DNA of 64,000 nt from Draconibacterium orientale (GCF_000626635.1 NZ_CP007451.1:3109501-3173500); one strand, 5' to 3'. Counted from the stretch's first letter, positions 25,935-35,736 are shown. Numbers and translations are program-made. The notes: generated from the letters alone by a model not told the origin.

Positions 25935-25948
25935 GTTTATAAGTAGTT

Positions 25949-25991
25949 CCCGAAAGTTGTCTCATACTCTGACGAGACCTGTCACTTCGGG
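25949..25991. other. Nested stem-loop next to the terminator
   Basis: CCCGAA (25949-25954) pairs with TTCGGG (25986-25991). Inside it GTCTC (25959-25963) pairs with GAGAC (25974-25978). The two-layer structure lies in the 135-base gap between the SusE and GH43 genes. It could be a 3'-end protector, or a copy of a dispersed repeat. Confidence 0.45.
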
Positions 25992-26011
25992 TATTTCAAA
26001 GTGTTTGTAAT

Positions 26012-27151
26012 TTATTTTTTCTCCAGACTTATGGTCATGTTCAACGCATCGATTGTTAAAATACAATCGCCGGCTTGTTCTTCTGTAATCAGCCATTTTA
26101 AATCAGGATTATACCCTCCGGGAGTAGCTTGTACCTGGTTGTCATCCCAAATGTTGGCATTGGCATTTATAGGCCTTAAGAAAGGACATCCCCAGCCTGC
26201 ACTCTGGTCGTTGTAAGGTAATTTAAAATCCTGATTGGCTTGTGTTGTGCATTCCAGCGTAAAGATCTCAGGAACTTCCGGGTTCCAGCTAAATTCCGTA
26301 GATGATGGCATATTCCATGCAATTCCAATTCCGAGGCCTACGCCCCATACATGGCTGAATCCTTTGTATCCGTGAACGATTTTTAACTCGTTTTTATCCA
26401 GAATGATAGAGTACAATCCGGCTTTGTTAACCGTAAATTCAATGTCAGAATCGCTAACGCTCTCATTTTTTACCAAGCCTGTTTCATTCTCGCCTTTGCT
26501 CCACGAACCTTTGTCTTCGGTTGTTGAGTTTACAAATTTAAAGGTACCTTCCTGCAGTTCTCCAATCCACTCGTAAGTGTTACCGATATTTTTTCCTTCA
26601 ACAACTTCGTTTAACTTAATTCCATTGCTTATTTCCGATCCTTTTGGATTAGCAGAACCAACCAGGTACAGATTTACCGGGGCGATCTCGAAAGTGGTTA
26701 CCAACACCTTTGTGGTTGAGATTTCAGGTTTTACAAAATAATCTCCTTCTGATGAGGCAATTATTTCGGCTTCAATCTCGGTGCTGCTTCCGTAGTTTAC
26801 ACCAAGTCCGTAAAGCATGGCATTTAAATCGAAATGCGAAATGCTGTATTCCGAAACGCCTGCATCCAGTTCAATTTTATCGATGGCAGTGGTAAGCCCG
26901 GGTAGTCCCAGTTTAAAGTAGTAGGTTATAGTACCATTGTTTGCGCGTTCCTGTGCCGGATCCCAACTGAATGTAATGGCGGTTTCATTCATTAAATCCT
27001 GTGATAAGGTAATCTCCTCAACGCTGGGAGTAAGGTGCATGCTGTCTTCAACGGTGTCTATTTCAATTTTAACATCGTACTCTTCATCGCAACTGCTAAA
27101 AAGTAGCATGCCCATTGCGAAGATTACGAATAGTATATTTATTTTTTTCAT
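26012..27151 (-). CDS. SusE/SusF-like surface lipoprotein, PUL B
   Basis: The ATG at 27151 is preferred over the GTG at 27181. The 379-residue lipoprotein has a lipobox (FSSC) and a strong acidic export signal after it (DEEYD). The N-terminal region (about 30-165) is a SusE-type fibronectin-like domain with ITFSWDPAQERANNGTITYYF. Two starch-binding-like sandwiches follow: LYLVGSANPKG onward, and a C-terminal domain whose FKLPYNDQSAGWGCPFLRP segment is typical of SusF-type domains. It should sit on the cell surface and help hold the glycan near SusCD. It follows SusD by 32 bases and ends the PUL B core operon. Confidence 0.88.
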   Translation of the reverse strand: MKKINILFVIFAMGMLLFSSCDEEYDVKIEIDTVEDSMHLTPSVEEITLSQDLMNETAITFSWDPAQERANNGTITYYFKLGLPGLTTAIDKIELDAGVSEYSISHFDLNAMLYGLGVNYGSSTEIEAEIIASSEGDYFVKPEISTTKVLVTTFEIAPVNLYLVGSANPKGSEISNGIKLNEVVEGKNIGNTYEWIGELQEGTFKFVNSTTEDKGSWSKGENETGLVKNESVSDSDIEFTVNKAGLYSIILDKNELKIVHGYKGFSHVWGVGLGIGIAWNMPSSTEFSWNPEVPEIFTLECTTQANQDFKLPYNDQSAGWGCPFLRPINANANIWDDNQVQATPGGYNPDLKWLITEEQAGDCILTIDALNMTISLEKK

Positions 27152-27183
27152 CTGTTTTAAATTTGTTAAAGTAATTTCCACAA

Positions 27184-29112
27184 TTATTCAGACTCTGTCC
27201 AGTAAGGTGATTGTACCAGGTTTGGATTTTTATCAATCTCATCCTGATAAATAGGGAACCAGTAATATTTTTTCTGATATACTCTTTTCTGGTATTGCGT
27301 ACGCACAAAGAATGCTTCCGGGTCGGAAGGATCATCTGATTTCTTAGTACCCGAGAAATTCATTCCGTAGAAATCGCCATCCAATATTTCTTCTGCTTCT
27401 TTCCAGCGTCGGAGGTCGTCATAGCGAACACCTTCTCCACAAAGTTCAACCCTACGCTCGCGACGGATAATTTCGCGCATTTCATCCTGGTCATTCAGAT
27501 TTACTGCGATATAACCATCTTGTTGAGAAGTTGCATATTGAGGAATACCGGCTCTCTCTCGAATCAGGTTCAAATAAGTAAGAATTTCCTGATTTCCGGG
27601 GCTTACTTCGTTTAGTATTTCGCAATAACTAAGGTAGGCTTCGGCAAGACGGTAAACGATGCCTGGACGATATTGCCATGAACCATTTTTAGAATCTGAG
27701 TTAGGATGCTTTCTTTTTAACCCTAAATACCCGTTCTGAGGTGCATCGTGGGTGAAGTTATTGTCTTTTCCATACTGATAAAAATCAACATTCCGACGGT
27801 CCCAGATGTAATAACGTTCGTTCCAAAGAATGGCATTGTAGAAACGCGGTTCGCGGTTTACATACATGTTGAAAGTTCCTGCTTTTGCGGCAACTTTTTC
27901 TTCGCCGTCGTACCAGTTCCAGTTGTCGGTATTTCTTACATCATCGTTTGTTGAAAAACCACTTTCTGTATAACCCGATTCCGGGTTGATGATTGGTTTT
28001 GTTTTGTCGCCGTTCTCATAGCCCAAAATTGGCGAAAGGCCATTATCCATAAAGAAAGCATCAACTATAGATTGAGTCATGCCCAAACCTCCGTTGCCTC
28101 CTGCCCCGTAAGGAGAAATGTGTTTGTCGAATTCCGTTTGGTTTTGCGGACGTGCAAATAGTATTTCTTTATTACCATCGGCATAAGTACGGGCATGAAC
28201 CCAGGCTGTTGATGCAAATGCATCGATACTACCATCGTCGTTATACATTTTGTACAACTCATGGCCTGTAGCTTCAGCTTCCTGAATCAGCAATCGGTGT
28301 GCCTCCAAAGCTTTTGTCCATTTGTTTTGATCGTATGAGCTGTTGAAAAGCGGAGTGCCTTCTGCATCCGTAAAGTTCGCATAATCTGGGTTGCCGTTTA
28401 CTAACGGAGACGCAGCAAAAAGTAGCATGCGGGCACGTGCCGCCAAACACATTACTGAAGTAACGCGGCCATATTTTATTGCCTGTGTATAGCTTGCCGG
28501 TAAAATTTTGGATGCTTCCAACATTTCATTGTCGCACCATTCAATTATTTCATCGTATGGAACGGGGCCGGTAAGTAGCTCTTCTGTCGAACCATTGGTA
28601 GGTGCAATATAATCGGGCTGAAAAGGGCAAACACCATAACAGTTTACAAACAAACTATAGTAGTAAGCCTGTAAAAAACGACATTCGGCCTGAATGTATT
28701 CAACTTCCTGCGCGGTGATTGTAGTTCCTTCAATTGGCACAACATTGGCACGCAAAATATTTGCTGTACGAATGCGTTTCGGTAGATCTCCCCAGTAACC
28801 ACCAGCCCATGGGGTTGCGGTGTTCCAGTTACCTGTAATTTTTGGAATGGCATCCCATCCCCATTGTTGCCAACGTTCAGAAGGAGTCCAGTCGTCGCCC
28901 ATTACTCCCCATCCGGTTCGGTTCAAAGAACCCCAAGTTGGGTCGGGTATACCGGAATACACATAAGCCAGCATACTTTCCATTCTGTCTTTGTCAGTGA
29001 AAACCATATCCATGGTTAATTCTGTATCTGATTCTTTATCCAGGTAATCCGTGCAGGAAAACATGGTGCCCAGCAGCAGTATCAGGAATATATATTTTAG
29101 TTGTATTTTCAT
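27184..29112 (-). CDS. SusD/RagB-like glycan-binding lipoprotein, PUL B
   Basis: The start at 29112 gives a compact signal peptide ending in MFSC; an upstream ATG at 29139 adds nine residues. The 642-residue mature form begins TDYLDKESD. The SusD helical core includes EVEYIQAECRFLQAYYYSLFV near residue 145, and the family C-terminal signature EIIRRERRVELCGEGVRYDDLRRW is near residue 560. It is longer than typical SusD (about 550), with inserts in the 330-450 region that may form the glycan-binding loops. It is partner to the SusC at 29238-32615, with a gap of 125 bases between them, larger than in the other two PULs. Confidence 0.94.
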   Translation of the reverse strand: MKIQLKYIFLILLLGTMFSCTDYLDKESDTELTMDMVFTDKDRMESMLAYVYSGIPDPTWGSLNRTGWGVMGDDWTPSERWQQWGWDAIPKITGNWNTATPWAGGYWGDLPKRIRTANILRANVVPIEGTTITAQEVEYIQAECRFLQAYYYSLFVNCYGVCPFQPDYIAPTNGSTEELLTGPVPYDEIIEWCDNEMLEASKILPASYTQAIKYGRVTSVMCLAARARMLLFAASPLVNGNPDYANFTDAEGTPLFNSSYDQNKWTKALEAHRLLIQEAEATGHELYKMYNDDGSIDAFASTAWVHARTYADGNKEILFARPQNQTEFDKHISPYGAGGNGGLGMTQSIVDAFFMDNGLSPILGYENGDKTKPIINPESGYTESGFSTNDDVRNTDNWNWYDGEEKVAAKAGTFNMYVNREPRFYNAILWNERYYIWDRRNVDFYQYGKDNNFTHDAPQNGYLGLKRKHPNSDSKNGSWQYRPGIVYRLAEAYLSYCEILNEVSPGNQEILTYLNLIRERAGIPQYATSQQDGYIAVNLNDQDEMREIIRRERRVELCGEGVRYDDLRRWKEAEEILDGDFYGMNFSGTKKSDDPSDPEAFFVRTQYQKRVYQKKYYWFPIYQDEIDKNPNLVQSPYWTESE

Positions 29113-29237
29113 CTTTCTATATTTTATAGGTGATTTCATCTGTTTATAATTGTTTATTTTTTAAAGTAACAGATGTAACTCCCATGATTATAATCATTCG
29201 TATTTTCGTATAATAATTTCTCATGGTCGTTTCATTA

Positions 29238-32200
29238 TCAGAATATTAAGTCAATTCCGAGCATAACTGATTTAATTGGAGGGTATTCAGTTCCGTTGGA
29301 AGTTGAAAGTTCAGGATCCCACAATTTGAAATCAGAAAATGTTAACAGGTTATTTCCGTTGATGTAGATACGACATGCTTTAAACATATCTTTTTTTACC
29401 GAAGCCGGAATGTTATATCCGATTTCAATTTGTTTCAAACGCAGGAAGCTCATGTCCTTTTTCCACCAGGTAGAATTTGCATTGTTGTTGTAATTTGTAG
29501 CATACGACAAGCGTGGATAGAAAACATCCTGCGATGGATTTTCTTCGGTCCAGCGATCGGTATAGTTGGTGAAGATATTTCCCTGAATTCCCTGGCCTGA
29601 TCCCGGAATAAAGTACTCACTTTCGTCGCCAATAAAGCGGTAAGTGTCTCCAACTCCCTGAAAGAATACACTCAAATCGAAGCCATGTAACGAAATGTTT
29701 CCGCCAAATCCGTAAACCATACGCGGATCGTTGGTTCCGCCAACATAACCTTTATCTTTTGAATTGATTACGCCGTCTTCGTTCCAGTCAAGAATTTTAA
29801 TGTCACCAGGGCGTACTTCAGCCAATTCGTTTTGTGGAAGTTCCGGAAGTAGATTTCCCAAACCGTCGAAATCCTCAGCTGTATACAACCCGATTGCCTC
29901 ATAACCGTATAGTTCGTTTATTGAATGGCCGGTAATATCCTGGTGGGTTCCTTGTTGCCCTGCCGGAACATCAAATTCCAGAATTTCGTTTTTGGCATAA
30001 CTTAGATTGGCAAAAAACGAGATGTCGGCTTGGTTTATTTTCTTATTGTAAGTAATTGCAACTTCACCTCCCTGGTTTTTCACTTTTCCGAAGTTGGCAT
30101 AAGGAGTGCTTAGCAAACCGGCCTGTGTTGGAATGGTGCGTCGTTGCATAAAAATATTGTCGCGGTATTCATGAAATGCATCCAGTTGAATGCGTAATGC
30201 CGATCGAATGCTGAATTCAATACCTACGTTCTTCTTTGTTACCGTTTCCCAGGTTAGGTTATTTACACCTATATCGCCCTCGGTAACCCCATCTTTCTGG
30301 TAGTCGGCGTTATTCCCCCAATGGTAACCGGCGGCATCGGTATTCATTGTGGTTAAGTAGGCAAAGCGTCTTTCTGACCCGATCTGATCGTTTCCGGCCT
30401 GGCCCCACGATGCGCGGATTTTCAGGAAATCAATGGTTTCTTTCATGCCTGCCCAGAAATTCTCTTCAGACACTAACCATCCCAGAGCAAACGATGGGAA
30501 GAATCCGTAACGTTGTCCCTTAGCAAAGTTTTCCGATCCGTTATATCCAAAGTTAAATTCTCCTACATATTTATTTTTAAACGAATAGGTAGCACGGCCA
30601 GCAATACCCTGGTTACGGTAGGGTTGAATGCCCCCGTCGTCGTAGCTACGCTGGTTAAATAGTAACAAACCTGTAAGGTTGTGGATTTCGTTAAAAGTGT
30701 GGTCGTAATTCAGAATCCATTCCAGGTAAGTTTGGTTGTTTCCATAATCACTTCCTTCTTCGTAGTTCAAAAACTCAGAACCTGAACTTAATAAAGTCAG
30801 CTCCAGTTCTCCTTCATCATCGCGTGTTGTGGCCGGTAGGTAATAAGTTGGATCTTTGCTACGCGTTAACGAACTATAGCTGTAGTTATCGAACGAGAAC
30901 GATAGTTTTGTGCTTAAGCCCTCAGTAATAAAATCCAGTTTTTGCTCTAATGAGAAAAGCGATTCCAGTTTACTGCTGGTATAAACACCATAGCCATATT
31001 GGGTAAGGTGAGCCCATGGGTTTACCCGTTCACTCCTAACCGGAATTTTCCCATCGGCGTAAATGGCCGGGTGTACCATTGGTGGAGTTTCGAAAGCATA
31101 GTCCCATACTTCATTTGTTCCTTTCGACTGTTTGCGTAGTTTTTGCAGATATCCTCCAACACTCAGGCGTATTGCTGTTGTTTTAGTGAGGTTCAAATCT
31201 ACATTCGAACGCAGGTTATAACGTGTTAATCCTGTGCTGGTATCGTACGAAAGCGAGTTGTCTCTTTTCATGATACCATCCTCATTATAAGCCGAGGCAG
31301 TGAGGTTATAGCGCAACATAGCCGAGCCTCCGTTCACATTCAGGTTTGCCCGGGTATTGTAGGCATGTTCTTTCGAAATAGCCTTTATCCAATCAACATT
31401 TGGATACAGTTCAGGATCATATCCGCTTCGGGTGCGGTCAATCGCCAGTTGCTCGTAATACGGAACTTTGAATTCTTCCGTAGCCAAATCGTTTAATAGT
31501 TGCATATGATCGGTAGCACCAATAAACGAAGGCATTTGAGTTGGAGCGGTTATAGCGTGTTCAACCCGAACATTCACAACCGGTTTTTGAATTTTTCCGC
31601 GCTTGGTATTTACCAGAATTACACCGTTTGCACCGCGTACACCGTACATGGCACTGGCTGCTGCATCTTTAAGTATCGAGAATGATTCGATTTCTGAAAT
31701 ATCCAGATCATCCAGCGAACGCTGAACACCGTCAACCAATACCAGAGGATTGGTGCTTCCCGAGAACGAAGAAATACCACGAATCCAGAAATTTGACTGG
31801 TTGTATCCTGGCTCGCCCGAACGGGTTACCGCAATTACACCGGCCAGTTTCCCGGCTAAAGTGTTTGAAATATTTTTTGATGAACTAATCTGTAATTCTC
31901 CCGGGTTGATGTTTTGAATAGCACCAACTACCGAAGCCTTTTTCTGTGTACCGTAACCAACTACCATTACTTCATCCAGGTCGGTGGTTGCTTCTTCCAA
32001 AACAATGTCGCGAGGAATTTCATTAACCGGAATTTCCTGGTTTTGCATTCCGATAAAAGAAAAGATCAAAACGGCATCGTCGGGGGCATTCAGGCTATAA
32101 ACACCATCGGCATTGGTAATTGTTCCGCTAGATGTTCCTTTAATAACCACAGAAACTCCGGGTAAAGGAAGGCCCTTGCTGTCGATAATTCGTCCGCTAA

Positions 32201-32615
32201 CCGGTTTTTGATCCTGTTCAGCAGGTTCTTCAACCTTTGTTTGTTTTACGGGAACCAGAACAATTTGCCGGTCGATTATTTTATAGGTCAGATTGGTGTT
32301 GGCCAATACTTGTTCCAGAATTTCATCCACCGATGATTGATCAGCGATCACATCGATTTTTCTTTCCAGATCAACCTGACTGTCACGGTAAAAGATGTTA
32401 AATTCGCTTTGGTTCTGAATTTTCTCAAAAACCTGTTTTACGGTTACATCCCTTAACATGAACGAAAATTTGGCACTTTGAGAATAAGTAGTGTTAGCAA
32501 AAACACTGCTCATTCCAACGAGCAAAAGAAAGATGGTAATCCTCATAATCCGAAGAAATTGGGTACCTCCTTTGCTCAAAGAGCAATTCGGATACCTCGT
32601 TTTACTTTTTTTCAT
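29238..32615 (-). CDS. SusC-like TonB-dependent transporter with STN domain, PUL B
   Basis: The start at 32615 (MKKSKTRYP) is chosen over an ATG at 32648 that adds 11 residues. The 1125-residue protein has a signal peptide ending near TTYSQS and an STN domain (about 48-118). A carboxypeptidase-regulatory-like domain follows (with GLPLPGVSVVIKGTSSG), then a plug starting at VGYGTQKKASVVGA, and a 22-strand barrel ending GIDLIF. The STN domain fits signalling to the FecR encoded just upstream. It should import the oligosaccharide captured by SusD and SusE of the same locus, probably arabinan fragments, given the linked GH43. Confidence 0.96.
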   Translation of the reverse strand: MKKSKTRYPNCSLSKGGTQFLRIMRITIFLLLVGMSSVFANTTYSQSAKFSFMLRDVTVKQVFEKIQNQSEFNIFYRDSQVDLERKIDVIADQSSVDEILEQVLANTNLTYKIIDRQIVLVPVKQTKVEEPAEQDQKPVSGRIIDSKGLPLPGVSVVIKGTSSGTITNADGVYSLNAPDDAVLIFSFIGMQNQEIPVNEIPRDIVLEEATTDLDEVMVVGYGTQKKASVVGAIQNINPGELQISSSKNISNTLAGKLAGVIAVTRSGEPGYNQSNFWIRGISSFSGSTNPLVLVDGVQRSLDDLDISEIESFSILKDAAASAMYGVRGANGVILVNTKRGKIQKPVVNVRVEHAITAPTQMPSFIGATDHMQLLNDLATEEFKVPYYEQLAIDRTRSGYDPELYPNVDWIKAISKEHAYNTRANLNVNGGSAMLRYNLTASAYNEDGIMKRDNSLSYDTSTGLTRYNLRSNVDLNLTKTTAIRLSVGGYLQKLRKQSKGTNEVWDYAFETPPMVHPAIYADGKIPVRSERVNPWAHLTQYGYGVYTSSKLESLFSLEQKLDFITEGLSTKLSFSFDNYSYSSLTRSKDPTYYLPATTRDDEGELELTLLSSGSEFLNYEEGSDYGNNQTYLEWILNYDHTFNEIHNLTGLLLFNQRSYDDGGIQPYRNQGIAGRATYSFKNKYVGEFNFGYNGSENFAKGQRYGFFPSFALGWLVSEENFWAGMKETIDFLKIRASWGQAGNDQIGSERRFAYLTTMNTDAAGYHWGNNADYQKDGVTEGDIGVNNLTWETVTKKNVGIEFSIRSALRIQLDAFHEYRDNIFMQRRTIPTQAGLLSTPYANFGKVKNQGGEVAITYNKKINQADISFFANLSYAKNEILEFDVPAGQQGTHQDITGHSINELYGYEAIGLYTAEDFDGLGNLLPELPQNELAEVRPGDIKILDWNEDGVINSKDKGYVGGTNDPRMVYGFGGNISLHGFDLSVFFQGVGDTYRFIGDESEYFIPGSGQGIQGNIFTNYTDRWTEENPSQDVFYPRLSYATNYNNNANSTWWKKDMSFLRLKQIEIGYNIPASVKKDMFKACRIYINGNNLLTFSDFKLWDPELSTSNGTEYPPIKSVMLGIDLIF

Positions 32616-32753
32616 AAATTTGTTTGATTTATAAATTTTAAGATACATTGCCTCGCAGCAATGTTGATTAATTTTTACAGCCTGCAGATGTTACAGCATC
32701 TGCAGGCTTTCTCATTTTTTAAGACAAAAACAAGTGGTTTTACATAGGCTTAA
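32616..32753 (-). promoter_or_regulatory. Structured fecR-susC leader of PUL B
   Basis: Read on the minus strand, GCCTATG (32749-32743) lies 4 bases after the fecR stop and continues TAAAACCA. A perfect 12-bp stem follows: AGCCTGCAGATG (32708-32697) pairs with CATCTGCAGGCT (32690-32679) around a 6-base loop. The hairpin is not followed by a T-run in the direction of transcription, so it is not a terminator for fecR. The layout matches the leaders at 2220 and 43844. Confidence 0.55.
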
Positions 32754-33920
32754 CTAGTTTAGATTTATGATTAGCTTATTGTTTTCTCTATTTAGTTTAA
32801 TCTGAGTGGTTTCAGCTATAATGTTCAGCACCTCTTCTGCGGTGTTTCTTAAGTTTAAATTTCCCGAGAATGTTTCTTTTCCAATGGCCGCACTTTGTAA
32901 TTCTATATCGACATTGTAATAGCGCGATATTTTTTTAACAATGGTTTCAAGTGGCTCTTTTTCAAGAATCAGGTAGCCGTCGCGCCACGATAAATACTTT
33001 ATTACATCAACCTGGCTTTCCTCAAAACGTTCCGTGTTGTTGTTGTAAACAATTCGTGTTCCGGGTAAAATTGTTTTTTTCTCGTTATGGAACACTGTAT
33101 TGTTATTCGCACTGATTTCTATTTTTCCTTCCGCCAGAACAGTACCGCTGTTTTTATCATCTTCGTAGGCGTTTACATTAAAAACTGTTCCCAGAACTTT
33201 TATTTCAAAGTCTTTGGTTTTCACGTAAAATGGTTTTCCATCCATATGCGCAACATCAAAAATAGCTTCTCCGTCGATGTACACTTCTCGTTTGTTGCCT
33301 GTATTCGTTGCCGGGTACACCAATTTCGATCCGGAGTTCAACCATACCTTCGATCCGTCGGCAAGTGTTATGTGTGTACGTTTTCCGTAGGGAACAACCA
33401 GTGTGTTAAAAACAGGCTTTTTTTCCACTACCAACTGCGTAATTTTTTGAGTAGAATCGATGGTGATATTCTCGCCCTTCTCGTCGTATAAAATGTTCGA
33501 TTCTTCTTCGGCAATTAAAACCTGTCGCCCATCCTGAAGTATAAGCTGTGTTGCGGTATCTGGTTGCGAAAGTTGCAGGGTTTCAACCATATTGTTGAAG
33601 TCGGTTTTAGTACTGTTGTGTTGTACTTGCCATATCGAAAATGCAACAATAAGGAAAGAAGCAGCCACAGCCCAGCGCGCAAGTGTTTTTCTCCGCTTTT
33701 CACGTTGGATAGAAAAACTGAGTTGTTTACGCACGTCTTCTTTATCCTGTAACGATGGTGCTCTTTTATAAGAAGTCAGAAAGGAATAAATCGTACGGGC
33801 CAGATGCAATTCTTCAGCTTCCGAATCATTTTTATTTTCAGCTTCTTCTACGATGGAGTCAATGCTGAATTGTTCATCTGCCAGAATATCGTATGCCTTT
33901 TTTACTTCGTTGTTATCCAT
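32754..33920 (-). CDS. FecR-family anti-sigma factor of PUL B
   Basis: A 388-residue membrane-bound anti-sigma factor. The N-terminal cytoplasmic part (1-75) is helical and charged. The membrane helix is at about residues 80-100 (WAVAASFLIVAFSIWQV). The FecR domain starts near residue 170 with VPYGKRTHITLADGSKVWLN and the DUF4974-like end covers about 305-388. It is some 60 residues longer than the other two FecR proteins here. The extra part is an insert (about 105-165, with TLQLSQPDTATQLILQDGRQV) between the membrane helix and the FecR core. It is encoded 73 bases after the sigma factor gene on the same strand. Confidence 0.93.
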   Translation of the reverse strand: MDNNEVKKAYDILADEQFSIDSIVEEAENKNDSEAEELHLARTIYSFLTSYKRAPSLQDKEDVRKQLSFSIQREKRRKTLARWAVAASFLIVAFSIWQVQHNSTKTDFNNMVETLQLSQPDTATQLILQDGRQVLIAEEESNILYDEKGENITIDSTQKITQLVVEKKPVFNTLVVPYGKRTHITLADGSKVWLNSGSKLVYPATNTGNKREVYIDGEAIFDVAHMDGKPFYVKTKDFEIKVLGTVFNVNAYEDDKNSGTVLAEGKIEISANNNTVFHNEKKTILPGTRIVYNNNTERFEESQVDVIKYLSWRDGYLILEKEPLETIVKKISRYYNVDIELQSAAIGKETFSGNLNLRNTAEEVLNIIAETTQIKLNRENNKLIINLN

Positions 33921-33993
33921 TATGGTTTTAATCTACATCTACATAAAGTGGATGGAAGTAAAAACATAGACAAAAAAAATAAAAAATTTTTGT

Positions 33994-34608
33994 CTACCCG
34001 GTTTGAATTCTGTTTCTAAGTAAGAAAAACAAGAGTATGGAGTTAAATGTTTTACCCTTTTTAATGGCTTTTCGTAATTCTTTTAATGCTCTGTATATCA
34101 TTGTTCTGGTCGATTCGACAGAGATGTTTAACGTGTCGGCAATTTCCGGATAGCTTAAATTGTGTTCAAACTTTAAGGAAAGTGCTTCCTGTTGTTTTTT
34201 CGTCAGTTTTTTCATTCCCTCGGCAAGTTCTCTGAAATGTTCTTTTTTTGTTTCGTCGGCTATAATTTCATCCTCCAGTGATCGAACTGGTGTATCGTTT
34301 AAAAGTAAAAGTTGTTCGTCGTTCAGAAGTGTGTTTCTTTTTGTTCCTTCTTTATGCAACAGCCGCCTGAGAGAGCGTAACAGGTAAAACTGAATGTTGT
34401 CGGTTTCAGAAAGTGTTTTACGGTATTTATAGAGATTTAGAAAAAGATCGTGAATACAGTCTTTTATAAAATCCGTGTCTTTCGAAAAATTCAGGGCATA
34501 CGAGTATAATTCGTTAAAATACTGGTCATAGATACGATAAAACGCATCATCGTCACCATTCTTAAAACGCTCCCAAAGAAAATAGGAAGGATTTTGTTTT
34601 TCCGTCAT
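33994..34608 (-). CDS. ECF RNA polymerase sigma factor of PUL B
   Basis: A 204-residue ECF sigma factor. Region 2 covers about residues 20-90 (FIKDCIHDLFLNLYKYR) and region 4 covers about 125-180, with the helix-turn-helix around LSYPEIADTLNISVESTRTMIYRAL. It heads the minus-strand PUL B operon of fecR, susC, susD and susE. It should redirect RNA polymerase to the PUL B susC promoter once FecR releases it. The upstream 300 bases hold only a weak promoter candidate (TAGTTTTG on the minus strand at 34850-34857). Confidence 0.93.
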   Translation of the reverse strand: MTEKQNPSYFLWERFKNGDDDAFYRIYDQYFNELYSYALNFSKDTDFIKDCIHDLFLNLYKYRKTLSETDNIQFYLLRSLRRLLHKEGTKRNTLLNDEQLLLLNDTPVRSLEDEIIADETKKEHFRELAEGMKKLTKKQQEALSLKFEHNLSYPEIADTLNISVESTRTMIYRALKELRKAIKKGKTFNSILLFFLLRNRIQTG

Positions 34609-34908
34609 CAGTCCCTACACTGTCAATGTCCCTCTAAAAATTGTGCTAATATAAATAAAATGATTTTCCGATATTAATTTTTCGGCTATACTTGTCTCAC
34701 TATGTAATGTTTGCCAAACAACGAATACTTTTTATTTATAGTAGTTTTCTTCGTCTCATTGTCGTTTTTCAACGATTATTATATGGATAAAATCCATTCA
34801 AAAAATGAAGTGCAAAGAGATACTTTATTTCGAATTAGCCTGTATTATTCAAAACTATAGTGCAAATAATCAATACCGATAAACGCATTTCCGGCTGTAC
34901 GTTTGCGA
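34609..34908. other. Gap upstream of the PUL B sigma gene, no gene seen
   Basis: An A/T-rich 300-base gap between the 3' end of the GntR gene and the start of the sigma gene, both on the minus strand. The only signal noted is TAGTTTTG (34857-34850, minus strand), which fits the Bacteroidota -7 box TAnnTTTG but has no clear -33 partner and would give a leader of about 235 bases. No convincing frame or hairpin was seen. Confidence 0.4.
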
Positions 34909-35640
34909 TTATTTGCGCTCACTCTCCACCGAAAATACAAAACTATCGCCCCGGTAGTATCCCAGGTTAAACTCGATCGGGCGTTTGTTTTCGTCGTACA
35001 CCAACCGGCGTCGAAAAAGAACCGGGTCATCATTCGGAATATTTAGCTTCTTTGATAAAAATGGCGTTGCTTTTATAGCGCTAATCTCTTCGTACGAGAG
35101 AGATGCTTTTACGTGGTACTTTTGTTCCAGAATCTCATACAGCGGATTGGCAAAATTTTCATCGCTGCTGATACCCAGTTCCGGATTAAAATAGGAGATG
35201 AAATAAACAAACGGAAAGTCTTTTTTTCCGCGCAACCGTTCTAAAGTCAGCACTTGTTGGTCGGGCTCCAAATTGAAAAAGGAACTCACTTCTTTGTCGG
35301 CTGTTTGCCAACTTATATGAAGTTCAAAATTCTGTACCTGAATTCCCATTGCCTGCATTTCCTGCGAGAAACTATACCAGTTTTTTGCCCGCCCCGAAAT
35401 TCCTTTTGCAGCCACCTTGGTGCCGTATCCTTTTTTCCGAACCAGTAATCCTTCGTAAACCAATTTGTTAATTGCCTGGCGTAAGGTGTTTCTCGAAATG
35501 TTGAGTTGTTTAGATAAGTCAACTTCGTTAGGAAGCAATTTCCCCTTTTGATATTCCTCCTGCTGAATCATTTCGCGAAGAAGCGCTTCAGCCTGTAAAT
35601 GTAGCGGTGTTTGACTTTTATGGTCTATGTTCAACTTCAT
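34909..35640 (-). CDS. GntR-family (HutC/UTRA) repressor of the mannose module
   Basis: The ATG at 35640 is chosen over an in-frame GTG at 35739, since the residues between do not belong to the family. The 243-residue regulator has an N-terminal winged helix (about 8-75, with LPNEVDLSKQLNISRNTLRQAINKL) and a UTRA effector-binding domain (about 90-240, with LERLRGKKDFPFVYFISYF). UTRA domains of HutC-type GntR proteins bind sugars or sugar phosphates. It is divergent from the GH92-isomerase-kinase-transporter genes, and a palindrome matching the HutC operator pattern lies in the shared gap. It probably represses them until mannose or a phosphate of it appears. This mode differs from the sigma/FecR control of the flanking PULs. 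Confidence 0.9.
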   Translation of the reverse strand: MKLNIDHKSQTPLHLQAEALLREMIQQEEYQKGKLLPNEVDLSKQLNISRNTLRQAINKLVYEGLLVRKKGYGTKVAAKGISGRAKNWYSFSQEMQAMGIQVQNFELHISWQTADKEVSSFFNLEPDQQVLTLERLRGKKDFPFVYFISYFNPELGISSDENFANPLYEILEQKYHVKASLSYEEISAIKATPFLSKKLNIPNDDPVLFRRRLVYDENKRPIEFNLGYYRGDSFVFSVESERK

Positions 35641-35661
35641 GTTTATACATTTATCTGCGCT

Positions 35662-35669
35662 CAAAGATA
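35662..35669 (-). promoter_or_regulatory. Candidate -7 box for the GntR gene
   Basis: TATCTTTG on the minus strand matches the Bacteroidota -7 consensus TAnnTTTG exactly. It would start transcription about 15 bases before the ATG at 35640. The -33 region has TTTA rather than TTTG, so the assignment is moderate. Confidence 0.5.
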
Positions 35670-35728
35670 CGCTAAACACGATAAAATAAAATATATTCTT
35701 CAATATTTTAAATTCTCTGAAATATGTA

Positions 35729-35736
35729 TATGTTTG
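35729..35736 (+). promoter_or_regulatory. Candidate -7 box for the mannose-module operon
   Basis: TATGTTTG matches TAnnTTTG exactly and points towards the GH92 gene at 35843. Transcription would start near 35743, just before the palindrome at 35747-35764. No good -33 TTTG is visible, which could reflect a regulated promoter. Confidence 0.5.

Noticed and set aside
29184-29197. Perfect palindrome ATGATTATAATCAT in the PUL B susC-susD gap
   Set aside because: It is a very A/T-rich 14-mer in an A/T-rich gap, likely by chance, with no promoter or second copy nearby.
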